The notes: generated by a model not told the origin, from the letters alone. 48,764 bases of DNA from Eimeria necatrix (GCF_000499385.1 NW_013652971.1:1-48764), one strand, 5' to 3'. Shown: positions 1-13,409, numbered from the stretch's first letter. Translations and numbers: made by a program.

Positions 1-875
1 CTTGAATAGTGCACGCGCACCGCCTAGCCCGCAGGGCTTGAGTAGGGCTCGTTTCGCCGCTTATTAAATTTCGCGTAGCAGGCGGATAAGGGCGCATAAC
101 AGCGAAAGGGCAAAAGGGCCAGTGGCAAGGCCTGTGATATATTTACGCATCTCGCGGCTCATCAGCATGTGCTGTACCCAACTACACAATCTTAAGAGGG
201 CATATATGCGCGTGTGTGCACACCCACTTGCATGCACGAACGCGGGCAGTGCACGATATATGAGCAGAGCATCCTTTCCTCACGCAGTACCTCATGCATC
301 CACTTTGCGAGATATCGGCACAGGAACGAGTGATTAAGATAATTCTGGTCCTACCTGTAAGAACAATAGTAAGCGATTTCTCGTCAGAAGATATTCTTTA
401 GTGAAACTTGGCGCTACTGCGATTTGGCTCACTATGCATTCAAATGCTCAAAGTGTGTTATCATTTGAGCAATAACGCGACCCTGTATGAATCTGTCGAT
501 GGTAGTAAACACTGAGCTGTGATAAGGCGTGAGGAGGCATTGCGTGAAAAGCCCAGGACAAATCAGTTTTAACAGATAGTATTCAGGCTACCGTCATAAA
601 AGTTCAAGACCGAGGTGTACGGAACAGCTCGTCACCGCAGCAGATAAGCTGACGACAACGAACAGCATCTGCCTTTATATCGCTGGAATAGCCGTCTATT
701 GCAGCCATCAAATTTCTCGCATTGAGAAATCCAAGTTTTTTGAAGCCTTTAGCATGATATGCTAGGCCCTGCGAGCCTCAGCGCACTGAGCTCGACATAC
801 AATAAAAAAGGCCGCAGATGACTCCGGCATGCTTCTGCCAATATTACTACTCATCTCATTTTCAAGAAGAGCTTT
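1..875. other. Left-edge stretch without a recognisable gene
   Basis: No reading frame here has recognisable protein similarity, and none can be joined to the gene that ends at 876. Base composition is ordinary and there are no tandem arrays. Part of it is presumably the 3' untranslated region and downstream flank of the minus-strand gene that stops at 876. Unrecognised short exons cannot be excluded. Confidence 0.4.
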
Positions 876-2912
876 CTAAGTCTTCGGCTGAGCAAAAGCA
901 AACAGAAGTACTGCTGCGCCTGGATTTCCTGCAAATAGACTAAGTGCAACAGAGAACGCCTTCAGGAACGCCAAAGGTTAAGTCGATGCCCCGTGTTGCC
1001 GGGTGCACCTAAGTTAACAATAAACGGCAGGCGAGGGCATTTCGAGTTGAAGGCTGTGCAGGCGAGCTGTTCAGGCGGAGCTTACCGTGGACCTTAATCA
1101 CGACACGGCCTGTGCAGGGCACGTCATGTGGCTTCTCAAGGACGATCGCCAAAGGGGTTGTTCCCCCCGGCGGAACTGCACACACATGGGTAAACAACAG
1201 ATGCGCAAGCAGTGACATCCGCGTAGGTCTGGTTCCCATGAAGCATCAACCTTGTAAGTTTCAACTCTAGAAAGAATGCCAACTTGAGCGTAGCGAGCTT
1301 TCGCCAAAAGGCTACTTGGCGCCTACTGCCTGCCGTGGCCACTTCATTGAAAACCACAACGATCATTTCTTCAGCTACAACTTGTACATCGCGCCCAAAC
1401 TGCACATTCGCAAACAAGGCTTAGCAGGCCAACACCATGTGTAATATGAGTCAACCCGGATACTCTCCCGGCACAACAATTTCAAGGGGATAAGGGGATG
1501 CTTGCCCGACATGGTGACGGGTATAACCGGTTTTCGATAAAAGGGACTTGAGCTGCGAAAAAGCACTCCTATTGTGAATATCCTGAGTGCAGACACGCGC
1601 ATATGCACACGCACTTGCAAACTGCTCAAACGGCAGCAGTCCCCTCATATGCCTCCATGTTATCTTTTCCTGGCAATTCTGGGAGAAGCTATTTAGTGGA
1701 CAGAATGAATATTGAGCGGCTTACAATCTCCTGAACTTCAACAACTACTTTCATGTCGCCAGTACCACCAAGCTTTGGGCAACGTGCACTGAATTCCCCT
1801 GCAGGATGCTCAAACAAGTACATGCACGAAAGTATGAAAGAGCAGGCACGAAGTTGCACATTATTTGGCCAAGACTCTGTCAACCACGATGAGAAGCTCA
1901 TCATACAAGCATTCGTATGCTCTGGTGCGACCGTTTATCAATTTCAGAGGCATATGTAGGTGTCTAATGCCTTACAGTCACGCGGTGAGGAATGGGTGGA
2001 GCAGAGCCCTTCCGCAAATTGACCAAGCCTCCTTAATGTATGCCGTAAGCGTTTTTGTTCCTAAATGAAAAATAGAGCAAAAGCTGGATAGCAGTTCAAA
2101 TGCTGCTACTTACGTCGCATGAAAACAGAAATGAACTTGAAACTACGTAACTTGCATGTAAGGAAAGATGTTGCATACAATGATTTGTTCAGGAAGCTGA
2201 GAGAAACGCAAACAAGGTGTTGCACTCAACTTACTGGTGATTCTCTGAGATGTGAGAAGTAGTAGGGACGTTCCAAACCACGGTAATGAGGCGCGGACAG
2301 ATCCCCGATAGTAATACTACTCTTGTGTTCAGTCCATCCTGACTGTAGCTGAGATGTACTGGAACTGGAGCCCGCTTCATCAGTCGTTTCAGCTCGAGCT
2401 GGCTGTGAAGTTGTTCCTATTCGAAACAAATAACTCCGCCTTCTTGAACGCCTTCGCTCTCGCCGAGTAGGAGAGGCACCAGCTTCGCCGCTCCCGCACT
2501 CTCCAGATATATCGGGACCCTACATGCCACCGGAACATGTTGATAGGCAACACTTGAGAAAACTAAAAGGGATCGACGGCTGCCTTGTTTACGTCTTAAG
2601 CAAAATCTAAACTCGCCCTACACCTTCAAGAAGAGGCGAAGTTTCGTCGCCTTCGCCTTCCCCTCCTTCCGCAAGGATTCTAAAGCTTCTTGATGAATTT
2701 GCTCGTAGCCAAGTGGAGCACTTCAAAATGAGGAGGAGAAGGGCAACAGAGATCAAGGTCAGTGAAACTGTAGACCACTTCACTATCTGGCGGTTACTTT
2801 GCTGTTTCCACGGAGAATCCCACGGCTCGGCAGGACTGGCGTCGGAGGACGTATCCAGCATCAAATTCAACTCCGCTTCCTGGGCCATAGAATGCCTTAT
2901 TTTTGCTCCCAT
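876..2912 (-). CDS. Paralog A: membrane-anchored RxL family protein, 7 exons
   Basis: Function unknown; a candidate exported or secreted effector. Exons, in transcription order: 2912-2622, 2519-2235, 2060-1976, 1798-1725, 1399-1327, 1175-1086, 928-876 (951 nt, 316 residues). Boundaries were fixed by comparison with the three other copies: exons 3, 5 and 6 match them exactly in length (85, 73, 90 nt), intron phases are 0,0,1,0,1,1, and every junction is GT-AG. The ATG at 2912 is preferred over an in-frame ATG 28 codons upstream because the sequence around it matches the start of the other copies. Residues 1-47 are a hydrophilic leader. Residues 48-63 are a membrane segment, followed by Lys64-Cys65. 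RILAE lies at 78-82, a TEXEL/PEXEL-like site. Exon 2 is Arg/Ser-rich and ends in the family block GDxxxPHY. Exon 3 carries an LRxxLxxLGQ helix and exon 6 a VPCTGR block. The tail after the last intron is short and hydrophobic. The splice model is good; the role is inference. Confidence 0.75.
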
Positions 2913-5406
2913 TGCCGCGTCCTGCGATCCCACAAACAGGCTTGCCACCTCAGCAAAGCATTGCCTTCTCAGGAAGTGGCGGTAAAACGATTTCACTGTA
3001 GTTACTATTTTTGGGCCTTAACTTCCAACATGCGCCGAGCTTTCAGAAGCGTTTGCTTTTTGCGCATTCTCGCCTTATAAACCACTGGATCGAGAAAGTT
3101 CTCACAAAGCAACAACTGGAAAACATGTCCTGCCGCAGCGTCTTACAGCTGCAGACTTGCTCACTGCCTGCTTCAGCTTTCCTCCGTCAATATATGGTTA
3201 TCCGACCAGCTTGCACTGTGGGCTGTGAAACTTGCTGCGGCTCCAGTCTCTCCAAGGAGTTTTCGAGCATACCATCGCTGGCAGCCCAAATTTTGTCCAC
3301 AAAAAGTGACCCAGACGCCCGTTTATTGCCTTCAATCCTCTATAAACTAACACAAGCATAGGGCAGGGATAGGAGACCAGGGAGTCGATCACACCGATGG
3401 ACGCCCGCTTTCACCCCCGCTCAAGCGAATTATGTTAAGGGTCAGACGGCTAATCCCGGTTTCCTACCCCTAAAGAATGCTATTATATTGGTGTAAATCT
3501 TTCGCTGTATTATCAATGGTGCTTCAGCCCTGACCATTGTTTCGGTTCAACGCTCGCAGAGTATGGCAACCTGCCAGCTCAAGAGCATCAACTACGACTG
3601 AGGGCTTGTTATTTGTCCACAGCGCTTTTGACAAAAAAAATAGTGCTTGGTTGAGCTCTGCACATTTCCAAAAGTGAGGGATAAGCAATGATTTGTTCGG
3701 AAGTACCGGAAACAATAGTGGGATGGAAGCCGGGAGAAAACTGGACAATGGCGAAGAATATGGCTATGGGTTGACGTCTACAAAGAACTGTCTCAAGCAT
3801 TACAGAAATATGTTTTTCACCAAGCAAATCCGTCTATATGCAGAACACGGGGTTTCCAACACTCCGGTATACTCAAGTACCTCCGCTGTGTCGATGCTAT
3901 TGTTCGGGGACCAATAAATGCCTCCGCAGATAAAGCCTCTTTTTGCGCCTTTTCCAGGCGAAGTTGAGGAAATGTTTCTTGCTGTCTTAAGTTTCTCACT
4001 GGCTCACACAAGAAGTCAACACGCTGACGTTGTTGCCTTCAAAGCACTGTTGTTCCCTACACTGGAGGTCATCCAACCATGAGCCCTCAAATCGTATCCT
4101 GCATGGTGCATCCTAGTTTGTAGTTTAGTGGGCTTCACACTAAACAGAACTGATAGTGCACTCTTTCCCAATTATGCAATTGTTGGGCTTCTGCACGATC
4201 AGATCTGTCAGATACATCGCCTCGAGGCCATTATGTATCGCAGTCAGCGATCATCTGCTCTGCTATAGTAGGAGATGAATTCCTTGACGTTTCAGCTTCA
4301 GAGTCTCTTACCCTGGACCTCATGCTCTGTTCATTAGGAAGAGCCATAAAGTGCAAAAAAGGCCCCAAAAATGCCGAAACACGGGATGCATACAAATAGC
4401 TGCCTGTATTGCCCGCAGCCAAGGCTGTCGAAGCAAGCTCAAGAGGCGGTTCTCTCAAGTCTAATTTGGTGCACGCTGTCATCGAGCAACACAACTTGGA
4501 AACCACCAAAAATCAGTAAACCTCTTCCTCAGGCGCTAAAAACTGAAACGCTACACTTTTCTATATATTGGACCTTCCGCAAGTAGCAAAGGCAAAACTA
4601 CCTCAAATACAAAGCTTCTTTCGGAAATACGCAATATTCGTAGCACAAATCCCAAGCGCGTACCCGGCCACTTACCACACTTTCAAGTTTCCCTAAAGCA
4701 TTCCAGTTTCGCAAGCATGCAAAAGATTGCCCAGCTTTTCCTGCCATCTACGGCGTAAGCCAATACGAAAAAGCTTGCACAATTACACGCAGGCACCTAC
4801 AAATGCGTGCACCAAATTCATTCAATTCTCACGGAAGCGCGCAAGCATACGCCTCTGCATGATGCATGTGGGCGCCAGTGCAATCGTGAAAACGATTCGC
4901 TTCCTGCTTGCTCTGCTGGGTCTATTTGAAAAGTTGGCCGCCAAACTAATTTGTTGTGCGAGTCATGTGGTTACTTTCAGTTGCCTGCTACATTAATAGA
5001 TCCTTGCGAATGCAAGGCAGTGCCAATATTACAATACACTCGATGTTGCCAGAACTTGCAAAGTCCTACTCGCCTTCTACATTGCCAGTGATTGTTGTCA
5101 AAAACAAGCCTTTGTCTGATACGCGATTTCTACACACAAGTACGTTGAACTTGTAGACTACTGGTCAATAAGCTCGAAAGAGCAACATCAAGGAAGAGAT
5201 GTACCTACACTTCAACCATACGCATAGCTCCAACTGCCGAACTGAAGATTGTTAACACCTTTGTCTCCTTCAGGCTGAATTGTCAGCTCCTTGACGCCAA
5301 CGAGCGTGAAGCTTCACGTCCTCCTGCCTGACCTCACTCTCAGACGCATTCAGTGCAGCTGGCAATAAAGGGTGTCTCCGGAAACTGCCTGGCCCTACGA
5401 AGAGCT
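2913..5406. other. Spacer between paralogs A and B, no gene seen
   Basis: Only short unsupported reading frames occur here. I looked for the family signatures (LKC after a membrane segment, GDxxSPHY, FxRDV, VPCTG) on both strands and found no additional copy. The right end should hold the 3' flank of paralog B and the left end the promoter of paralog A. I could not identify a core promoter motif. Confidence 0.4.
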
Positions 5407-7510
5407 TCAGTCATTTGTGGCTGAAACAAAATACATAGGAAAGAAAAATGAATCTGCGCGCCTCGACAACTGATGCAACGGGTAGCCCTACACTTCTGGT
5501 GAGCAGCCTGAAATGCCAGGCTACAGTCAGGCCCAGGTGAAGTGCCTGCAGCACTAGCAGACGACTGCAGAGTCCTGCACGCTAGACTGCCCCAAAACAC
5601 TGTCATTAGGGCTGACCGTAGATTTTGAGCAAGACAGGTCCCGTACAAGGCACACTGTCCGGTCTTCTGAGCACTCCAGAGAAGTAATTTGTTTGCCCTT
5701 CTGACACTGCAACACCAACAGTTTTGCTAGCCAGAGCATCAGAAAGGATTCAAGTTCAAGAAATCGTGCTTAGGGAAAGCTTAGCCTTGCAAGAAAGATA
5801 ATAGGTTGTGTAAAGCACAGAAACGTATTTCTGCAAACATCTAAGAAAGACGCTAGCTTCTTGGTTTCCAACATTGTACTCACTTCCGGACTTTTCAGCT
5901 TGGTGAAGAACCATGACTATTAACTCCTGAGAGAGAACCTCTACATCACGTCGAAACTGCACGAGCACAAACAAACTTACATACAGAAGTCAGGTTAGAT
6001 GTTATTCAGCTGCTCAGTCACGCGTGAGCGACTGGGTGAATTGGCGACTGCCTTGCGCACATGCCGGCTGTCAAATGGGCCTGATCGTTGAATCTTTACT
6101 CTGAGCTGCTGCCATGAGTTTTTGGGAACACTTTCCTGTGCGCAAAAAAACGCACCCTTCATTGCACCTCTCCACCAAGAGCTCGTTTTTCTGCATCTGA
6201 AACAATTAAGGCTACTTGATTCATTATGCGTGCCCAAAAGTGTCAATTTGCAAAAAATCACGGTACTCACTATTTCAGTAAACTCAATGTGCAGAAGCAC
6301 CTCAGTGGTCCCACCCGGGACCGGACAAATCGCTTTAAAGTGAGCTGTAGGAGCACCACACATTATCCACATGAAAGTGTTTAAAACTACACCTGTATGC
6401 AGACGTCCAGCGTCTTTGCTCTGAGTGAAAGTGATGTAAAAGCTGGACCTTAAAGTCCCACTTTTGGAATCAGTTGGTGCCAACGGCTCTATTTGTTTTA
6501 GACAAATACTGTGTATCAGCCTTCTTACCCTCCATCTTCTGCTTGTGTACCTTACAAATAGCGTCCGCAGCTTGTCCAAGTCCATGTAGCATACTTCGTA
6601 GTCTTCGATGCTTCTGAAAGAGTCAGAGCAGGAAGTTCTGAGTAGCACTGAACTATTTCGGCATTTGCTGTAATTCTATCAACCAACTTGGTCTAGGGCC
6701 CCTAACTAAGTGTAGAGCGTTCGACCTATTTGGTGCTTTGCGACCATAAGGTCGAAGCAGCCACCCCTCCAAACTCACTTCATGCCTTCCAAGCAATGGG
6801 AACGAAAACGGTTCGTCAATATTGTCGTAGTGAGGTGATTGCGGGGTTCCAAGTCGGATCTTGCTACGGAAGGTTCTTTTTTGCCCTGGGGCGAGGAAAG
6901 GAGCATTTGGATCATATTCTGGGACGTCAGAAAGAGCATCTGCAGACGGCGCCGAATGAGGGTCGAGTGTTCCAGAAGATTCTGCATTCTTCAAGCTGCT
7001 GTATGTACGTGTGAGAGTTCGAAAGCCTAGTGCACCGGCAAGTCTTGTACGTGTTGCCTTCAGCGAGGCACCGCGTCCCGCAACGGTTTCCCAAAAACCC
7101 CATTCTCTGCTTCCACCCTAAGTAAAACACACCCAGGCTCAATTGCAGGGAAAATTCCTGAAAAGAGACGAAATACGGCGAGGCCATCAGTTTACGGTGG
7201 CTATATTTCGAACGTGTTGTAAACCCACCAAGAGGGCTTCTTCGTCTTTACAGCCGATGTCTTCATCTCCTAGCATCCTGAAAGCTTTCAATGGATGCTT
7301 AGACAGACGCAAGGAACATTTTAAAATCACAAATACAATGGCAGAGGAACACATGGTCGCTAAAAACGCAGGCCAACTAGCTAGCGGACCGCGAACTCGG
7401 AATTTCCGCATTCGGTTTGGCAGCTTGGTAGAGTTAGCTTGAACAAACATGTCCTGCTCCAAACTCTTCGTCTCAGCTGGAGCCTCAGTGTAGTCCATTT
7501 TCGACACCAT
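5407..7510 (-). CDS. Paralog B: membrane-anchored RxL family protein, 7 exons
   Basis: Second minus-strand member of the four-copy family; function unknown. Exons: 7510-7229, 7117-6779, 6613-6529, 6344-6271, 5956-5884, 5706-5617, 5420-5407 (957 nt, 318 residues). The ATG at 7510 lies in the same CTCAG...ATGG context as the other copies. Residues 46-63 form the membrane segment, Lys64-Cys65 follow, and RMLGD is at 78-82, so the Cys-to-Arg spacing is again 13. Exon 2 ends with the block LGTPQSPHYDN and a PFSFPLLG stretch shared with copy C. Exon 3 has a KHRRLRSML helix, exon 4 a TEVLLHIEFTEI strand region, exon 5 FRRDVEVLSQEL with a strong GTGAGT donor, and exon 6 PDSVPCTGPVLLKIY. The last exon is uncertain. 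The acceptor homologous to copy C gives only ATND before a stop; another acceptor at about 5508 would give a six-residue tail. Otherwise the model is well supported by paralog comparison. Confidence 0.73.
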
Positions 7511-9809
7511 ATTTCTTAGCTGAGACTATGCAGGCTCCCTTGCCTGATTGAGTTGTGGGAGGAGCAACACGGCACGTGACACGGCAACGCGCCTCCGTGA
7601 TGCTATTTTCACACGTAGTCCCGCGCCAATGGAAATAGTGACCTCGAGTGGTTCTTCGAAATCAATGAATGCCTGTTATCCGCAAGTAGTCAGCCTTCAG
7701 ATCCAGCAAAAGCGCAAAATGGAAACAACAAGCGTTCTGGATGCTAGGATCGGATATATCTTCCCTTCGACATTTCTTAGGCAGTGTCACGAAAGTGGAT
7801 GTTCCTACTATGGGCTGTAGAACCTCAAGCAGTTCCGGGCGATTCCGTCGAGTGGTCTGCGGGGGGCTCGGCATGTGCTGCTAAACTTCAGCAGCCAGCC
7901 ACGAGAGCAAGCCCTGTAGATTGTAGTTAAATACTCAGCATAATTCGTGACTAAGTGCAGCTTCAAGAAATGACTGACAGCAGGGAAACAAAGTGAGCCC
8001 AGGGACGCTGTCGTCATATGTAAAGGGCGGATCGGTCCATTGTAGCGCAGTGCTGTTGAATAATCTTCGTGTTATTTCTATCCACTTCTTGAGTTAAGAG
8101 TTCAGCAGCGTTTACTAAGTATGCAATTTTCAGCATAAGCCAAGTCTTTTTAATTGTCTGTGTGACTCGCCCACTGCATCAGGAGCTAGCGGTTATGGTA
8201 GGACAAGGATTCGCCCCTGCCTGTCTTCAAAAGGGCGTTACGGCACATTTTACGTGACTTGGCGTCCTATAGCGGCCACTTGCCTAACAAATCAGGATAT
8301 ATAAAGAAGATAACCTTTAACTTGAGCTGTTCCCTGGATTCCAATTTCTCTCGTTCATTCATGCTGTTGACCAAATGGAGCTTCCTCTTGTAAATGTGCG
8401 CAACCCATAGTGGCCTTCTAAATTCTCAGTACTACATACACACATAATTTGTATGAATATTTAGTGCTGAATATCAGTCAAAATAGAGGCTCCAACAGTT
8501 TCGCTGCAATCTGCACGTGAGCTCGCTACGCCTTGCTGTCCTGGGAGAAAGCTGTGGTGCAACCTTCCCGTGGGCCGTTAGTGCTAGTGACCATTACCAC
8601 CTTGGAAGACTATATGCAGTAAACTAGAGGAATATGAAGTAGAAATGTGAAAGTTTTGCGATAGTAAGTAGAAAGGTAATGTCGCGATTAATAGCCGGAA
8701 ATGGATGCAGGCCCTGAGTGTTGGACGTGCATCGAGGCGCAGACATGAGGTTCGGGTTCTCTAGCGGTTTGCTCAGCCACGTACGAAGTGCGATCTGTAA
8801 TGCTTTGAGCTAGCAGTTCTCACTCACCCTCTGAATTACAGATCATTGGGTAAGTAATTATTTTACGGCATATATGCAGTGAATGGGCCGTTGTGGGCTT
8901 TACGGTGAGGCTGGTTAGTAATGGCTTAAGCTTCACATCTCTGTTATCTCCATACACATTCACTTTCCTTTGTGGAGGCTCCGTTGCTGTTTTCGTGTAT
9001 TGAGCAATTGTTCTCACCGTATTTTGGCGACTTCCATCTGCAGCCAGTCACCAAGTTACCAGGCTTCCTACGTAATGAAAGAAAGGACTACTTTTCTAAA
9101 GAAGGCTTCGCCCGCGTCACATAATACGATTATTTCCACGAAAAATCAGGGTACTTTTGGTAGCTATCCTCCCGTTACTCAGCAGCCAGTCCAGCACCCT
9201 AGTGGCCCGCCCTAATGCATTCTACTACCAACAATAGTCGCACCAGTTCAGAAGTGAATGAAGTGGTTGAAGAAAAACGGACAGGAGGAAGGCAAAAATG
9301 GGAAAAGATGAAATGAGAATTGAAGCTGATTTGGGTCTTCGGCAGAAGTTTCCAGCGCTCCAGTGGGTCTGGTGAAGGCATTCCACGCTACTTTTAAATT
9401 CAGTTTCATTGCCGCATTTCATGTTAGCTTCTTTCCCCATATGAAGGGCGTATAGCTTGTACTGTTCACTTTTGATCATGGAGCTCCCGCGTGACAGCCC
9501 CGTACACGAAGGCGCCCACAGGGTGGACAAGTCAGCTTGAAATTTCATGATAAGAATCTTCGCCCCCCTTCGCGCAGCGGTGGCTCTCCCGCGGCAGCTG
9601 GACAAAGTGTAAAACTAAGCATCAATATTTCTTAACGGAGAATAACAAAGGTAGTGCGTACGATGAGGGGGAAAAGGAAGCGGTGAAAGCTAAGAAGCTA
9701 TGCATAGAGGGGCATTATCGAAGAGAGTGTCAGAAAGCGGGGCCTAGGCAGTGACATCTGACCATTAGCAACGAAGGTCGAGGCCCTTTGATGCTTCTAG
9801 TAAGGAAGG
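7511..9809. other. Divergent intergenic region, left part, no gene seen
   Basis: This is the upstream flank of paralog B, between the minus-strand pair and the plus-strand pair. No reading frame shows recognisable similarity or coding character, and no tandem array is present. It borders the decayed retrotransposon at 9810, so some of the sequence near 9200-9800 may be its 3' portion or LTR. I could not identify an LTR pair by eye. Confidence 0.4.
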
Positions 9810-10830
9810 TCAGTTAGTATTATGCTCAGAAGGCACACATGGAGCATGGTTTTCAGGGAAACCCCGCCACTTCACTGGGCACCAGATTTCGTCGCTTATG
9901 CGCAGCTGAACCAAAATGTAGTCGAACTCATAGTGATCAGTCAAGCAGCTGTTGGAATCTGGAACTGAAAAACAACCAACAACGGCTTCTTAGGTGATCA
10001 CGTGAGGGTCGCAGGGCAGATGCTGCACAAGTTGAAAAGCATGAAAGGCGTCATGGAAAGAGTGCGTCGGCAACAGCTCCATCCACGGTATCGAGACAGC
10101 GCATCCGCCATCTCGTTATGCAACTGTGTGATTATGAGGTCTTAGGACATTGCTAGAAAATCAAGCTAGCGAGTGCTAGGATCAGGTAGAGGCTTCAACA
10201 CGCAAAGCTGCGCGAAGGGGTGAGTAAAAATGTGATGGCCTGATGATAGGTATGCATCAAAACTATAGCAGTTCTTAGTAAGTGAAGCTACTTGTTTAGG
10301 GCGGTGACTAAGGCGAGAAGCTCCTGGTCGTACATCGAATATATTCGCTGGGCCGGGTACATGACCTGACCGAAAAAAGCCGATTAGCATGCATGCTCGT
10401 TCGAAAACTGTGAAAACTGCCCACAGTAAACAGCATGAAGTGCCGGCGTATCACTGTAAGAGTTTCGTGGAGTCGGGAACTTGTCGGGTTGTATAGTGGA
10501 TTAAGCTAAGTGCTGCAAAAAGGCGGTCGTACACTTTGTGTATGAAGATGCGTGCAGTGTAAACGGCTGCCTTTGCGTATGAATTTAACAAATGGACCGG
10601 CAGTGACAGCAATGTCAGGACCCACGAACGAGTGCAAGCAGCTAACAGGACTGAGAGACTGCAGCACAGTGTTTGTTAGCCAGCACTTCCCGCTGCACCC
10701 GAAGAGAGCGTAGTTTGTGGCAGGCTTGCAACCATCAGAGCTGCCACTTCACCTGAGCTTGAAGGTGGCCAGGCTAAAAGTCCCAGCCAACGTATGGTTT
10801 GCTGGCCAGCCTAGTCCTAGAACAAAGTTG
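9810..10830 (-). mobile_element. Decayed chromovirus-type Ty3/gypsy retrotransposon fragment
   Basis: On the minus strand, 9965-9810 is an uninterrupted frame ending in TGA. It reads as a chromodomain, with the core VKWRGFPENH and a following P-S-E segment; in this family the chromodomain sits at the integrase C-terminus. Upstream, about 10345-10090 reads as a broken RNase H domain. It has YDQELLALVTAL, then a stop, then HQAITFLLT, and after frameshifts MADALSR, the usual end of Ty3/gypsy RNase H. Near 10826-10750, FVLGLGW resembles the end of a gypsy aspartic protease (weaker). Reverse transcriptase and the integrase core are missing or unrecognisable between these islands. Stops and frameshifts make it non-functional. 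Chromoviruses have been reported in Eimeria genomes. The boundaries are approximate. Confidence 0.65.
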
Positions 10831-13409
10831 GAAAGCATCGCTTCCAAGAGAAAGGAACTCGCTAGCCAATTACCCCCAAACCAAGTAGGCTGCCCCGTCA
10901 CAACGTGATCGATATGTAGCTGCTCCCGATTGGCAAAAGTGAGTTATGAGACTATATCTAGATAGCATATTGCACTTCTAACCGGTCAGTTGCAATCGGG
11001 CCAATGATACATGACAAACGTGTGTCCAGAAATGCTGCACACTCATGACCAAGTATCTCCACGACAAGCACCGCGGTCATTCTTATGCTGGACACTACAA
11101 TTCAGCTCTCATCTGCCAGCACCGCATAGGGTTGCTCATCCAGCTACAGGTATGCTCATTCTTTTTCACCACTTTCGAGATTTTCATGCAGTTCTCCCTC
11201 CCTGTCTCCGTCCTGGGCCTGCGTACTGATTGTGGCCTCGGCAGCTGCCTCCACCTCTACTGAGCTCCGCTTCTGTCTTTTAGCATACGGCTTAGGAACT
11301 CCCCTAGTTCTTTCACATTTAACAGTTCCTTGCTCCTCCTCCAAGAGCTCCTGCTTTCAACTGGTGGGCACTTCGATGGCAATTCGACCACGTACCGATG
11401 ACACAAAACAACCCGCCCACCTTACCTATGGAGCCGAGGACACTTGCCTCGCTCATTTTCCAGGCTTCACGCTAGAAAGCCGCAGCATTCATTTCTATTG
11501 GGACGTGTCAGTGCTGCTTGCCCCTTTGCGGTACCCTTCGCTTGGCCTAGGGAGAGTGAAACAATCTCCGACGTAGTGGCATTCACCTCCGTATCTGTTG
11601 AAGGCTTCGTACGACCTCCGCACCTCCAGTTTTCATGACAGTCAATCTTTCGCCAGACTGTCGGTGTTATTAGGGGCCAGCGATCCAAAGGTACCCAGAA
11701 CCGTGCACTTCTGGATATGCAGCTCACCGAAGCGCTAGCGCATTTATGCCAGTTCATCAGAATTTCGTCAATAGATCAGGATAATGTGATAAATCATTCT
11801 TAATACGACGTTACTGGTACTAGGCCAGCTGACTGCAACAGACGGCAGAGCGTGTGTGACTTCGCATAGCCCCTTCCAATATTGCTGCTGGCAAAGCTAG
11901 AAACGTCAGTGGGCAAGCACTACGGAACAAATTCTAAGTGAGGCGACAGATATCGCGAGACATTACAGGATGTGTGTTGCATTCCTCCGCGGCGCCGAAA
12001 CCTTCCTTGCATCAGAGCAGAAAGCTCGATTCAACGTTTCTTATCGCGCTATTGCGCAATTTCGCACAATTATTTTATCGATTTCATTATTAGCGAGAGA
12101 CCGCTTTATGCGAGCAGCCTGGCTAAAGGTACAATGTGGGGTGGGATCGACTCGGCACGGAATGTGTCGACCTGCTTGGGCGACGGGCAGAAATATTTGC
12201 AAATCCGAACAGTATCGCAATTATCTCGAAATAATATTGCCCTGAAGGAAAAATTTCCAAACAATGCATTGGATAGCTAGCGTGAGCCCCGACAATGGAA
12301 AATTTGAACGTTTGAGTTTGGGCCCAGCCAGACCCCTCCCCAGTCCTCCAGCCCCTCGTCTTTCTTATCTTCCATCAGTCCCAGCCGAAGTAGAGGAAAT
12401 GTTAAATCCTGCCTTGCCAAATGTTCAGCAAGTATTGCGCATATGCGTGCTGACTTCACGATTACTCCTTGGCCTTTAACCGCGGCGGTTTCGAATCTCC
12501 GAATACACCGTACTCTAAAAGTGGAGCCTAGACTGCGTAGTGTCTCACTTTTACACATTCGTATATAATCCGAAAAATGCGATTCTAACATTTAAGCATT
12601 TTTGGTGAAAGCTGGGCCTACAGTTTAGTTTGCACTGCGTGCTATAGTGGTGAGCCTCCCGGGAAACTTCGTGTTGCATTCATAATCTCACGAGCACTGT
12701 GCTCAGTAGGCAGCGCCTGCACTTGCACTAGCGGGGTGACGAAGCTTTCGTATCGAAAGAAAAGTGTTATTATCCTGAGAATTTATACTTTACATAACAG
12801 AAAATAAGTATTTGAGGGCTTTAGAACGACGCGTGCCCGACTGCAAAGGACTGCTCCATTTTACCGGGCGGAGCGGCGCGTGGTGCCATTGCGTTGCCCC
12901 ATTTCGATTCCCGTTCAGAAAACTTGAAACAATTTTATTTCAGTTCACTGGCTGAATTCTAGGGATTGCAATGAGAGACTTTTTTGCCTGAAGTACCTTT
13001 ACCAGCGGCAGCTTGCTTGGAGATCTCTTCCAGAGCGGCAGAGGAAAAAAGCCTCTCCAGCCCTGAAAGTCAACAGCTGGTCCCTCCCAACTGACCGCAC
13101 ACGATTCAAGCAGTAATTTTTTGCGTAAAGTAGCGAGGCAAGTGTAAACTTTTTGCATCCGCCAAGGACGCCTGTAGTTGCTTCACTCGTAGTGACTTGA
13201 GGGAAAGTGCAAGCATTCAATTGATGCAACAAAAACGCGGACACGCGCTCAGGGATATAACCTCTACCGAAAGACCACGCTTTTAAGTTTGTGTTTTCGC
13301 AGGTATCGTGGCGCCTTGCCCGTGTTTCGACGATACAGGTTCTCTTCCAGTCCCGCAGGGTGTGCTGACGTGTTAAAGAAGCTATTCAGTGCTTCCTCAG
13401 GTAGTAAAG
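10831..13409. other. Divergent intergenic region, right part, no gene seen
   Basis: No convincing gene. The part up to about 11.8 kb could be the gag/protease portion of the decayed minus-strand retroelement, but I cannot identify a motif there. The 3' end is the upstream flank of paralog C. The CTCAGG element just before the ATG at 13410 is shared with the other family members and probably belongs to the 5' untranslated region. Confidence 0.35.

Noticed and set aside
2913..2996. Upstream in-frame ATG for paralog A
   Set aside because: The 28 extra codons are not conserved; the start at 2912 aligns with copies B, C and D.
11045..11263. Plus-strand frame with HDKHRGH, reminiscent of an integrase zinc finger
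   Set aside because: Wrong strand relative to the retroelement, no matching Cys pair and no other integrase motif.
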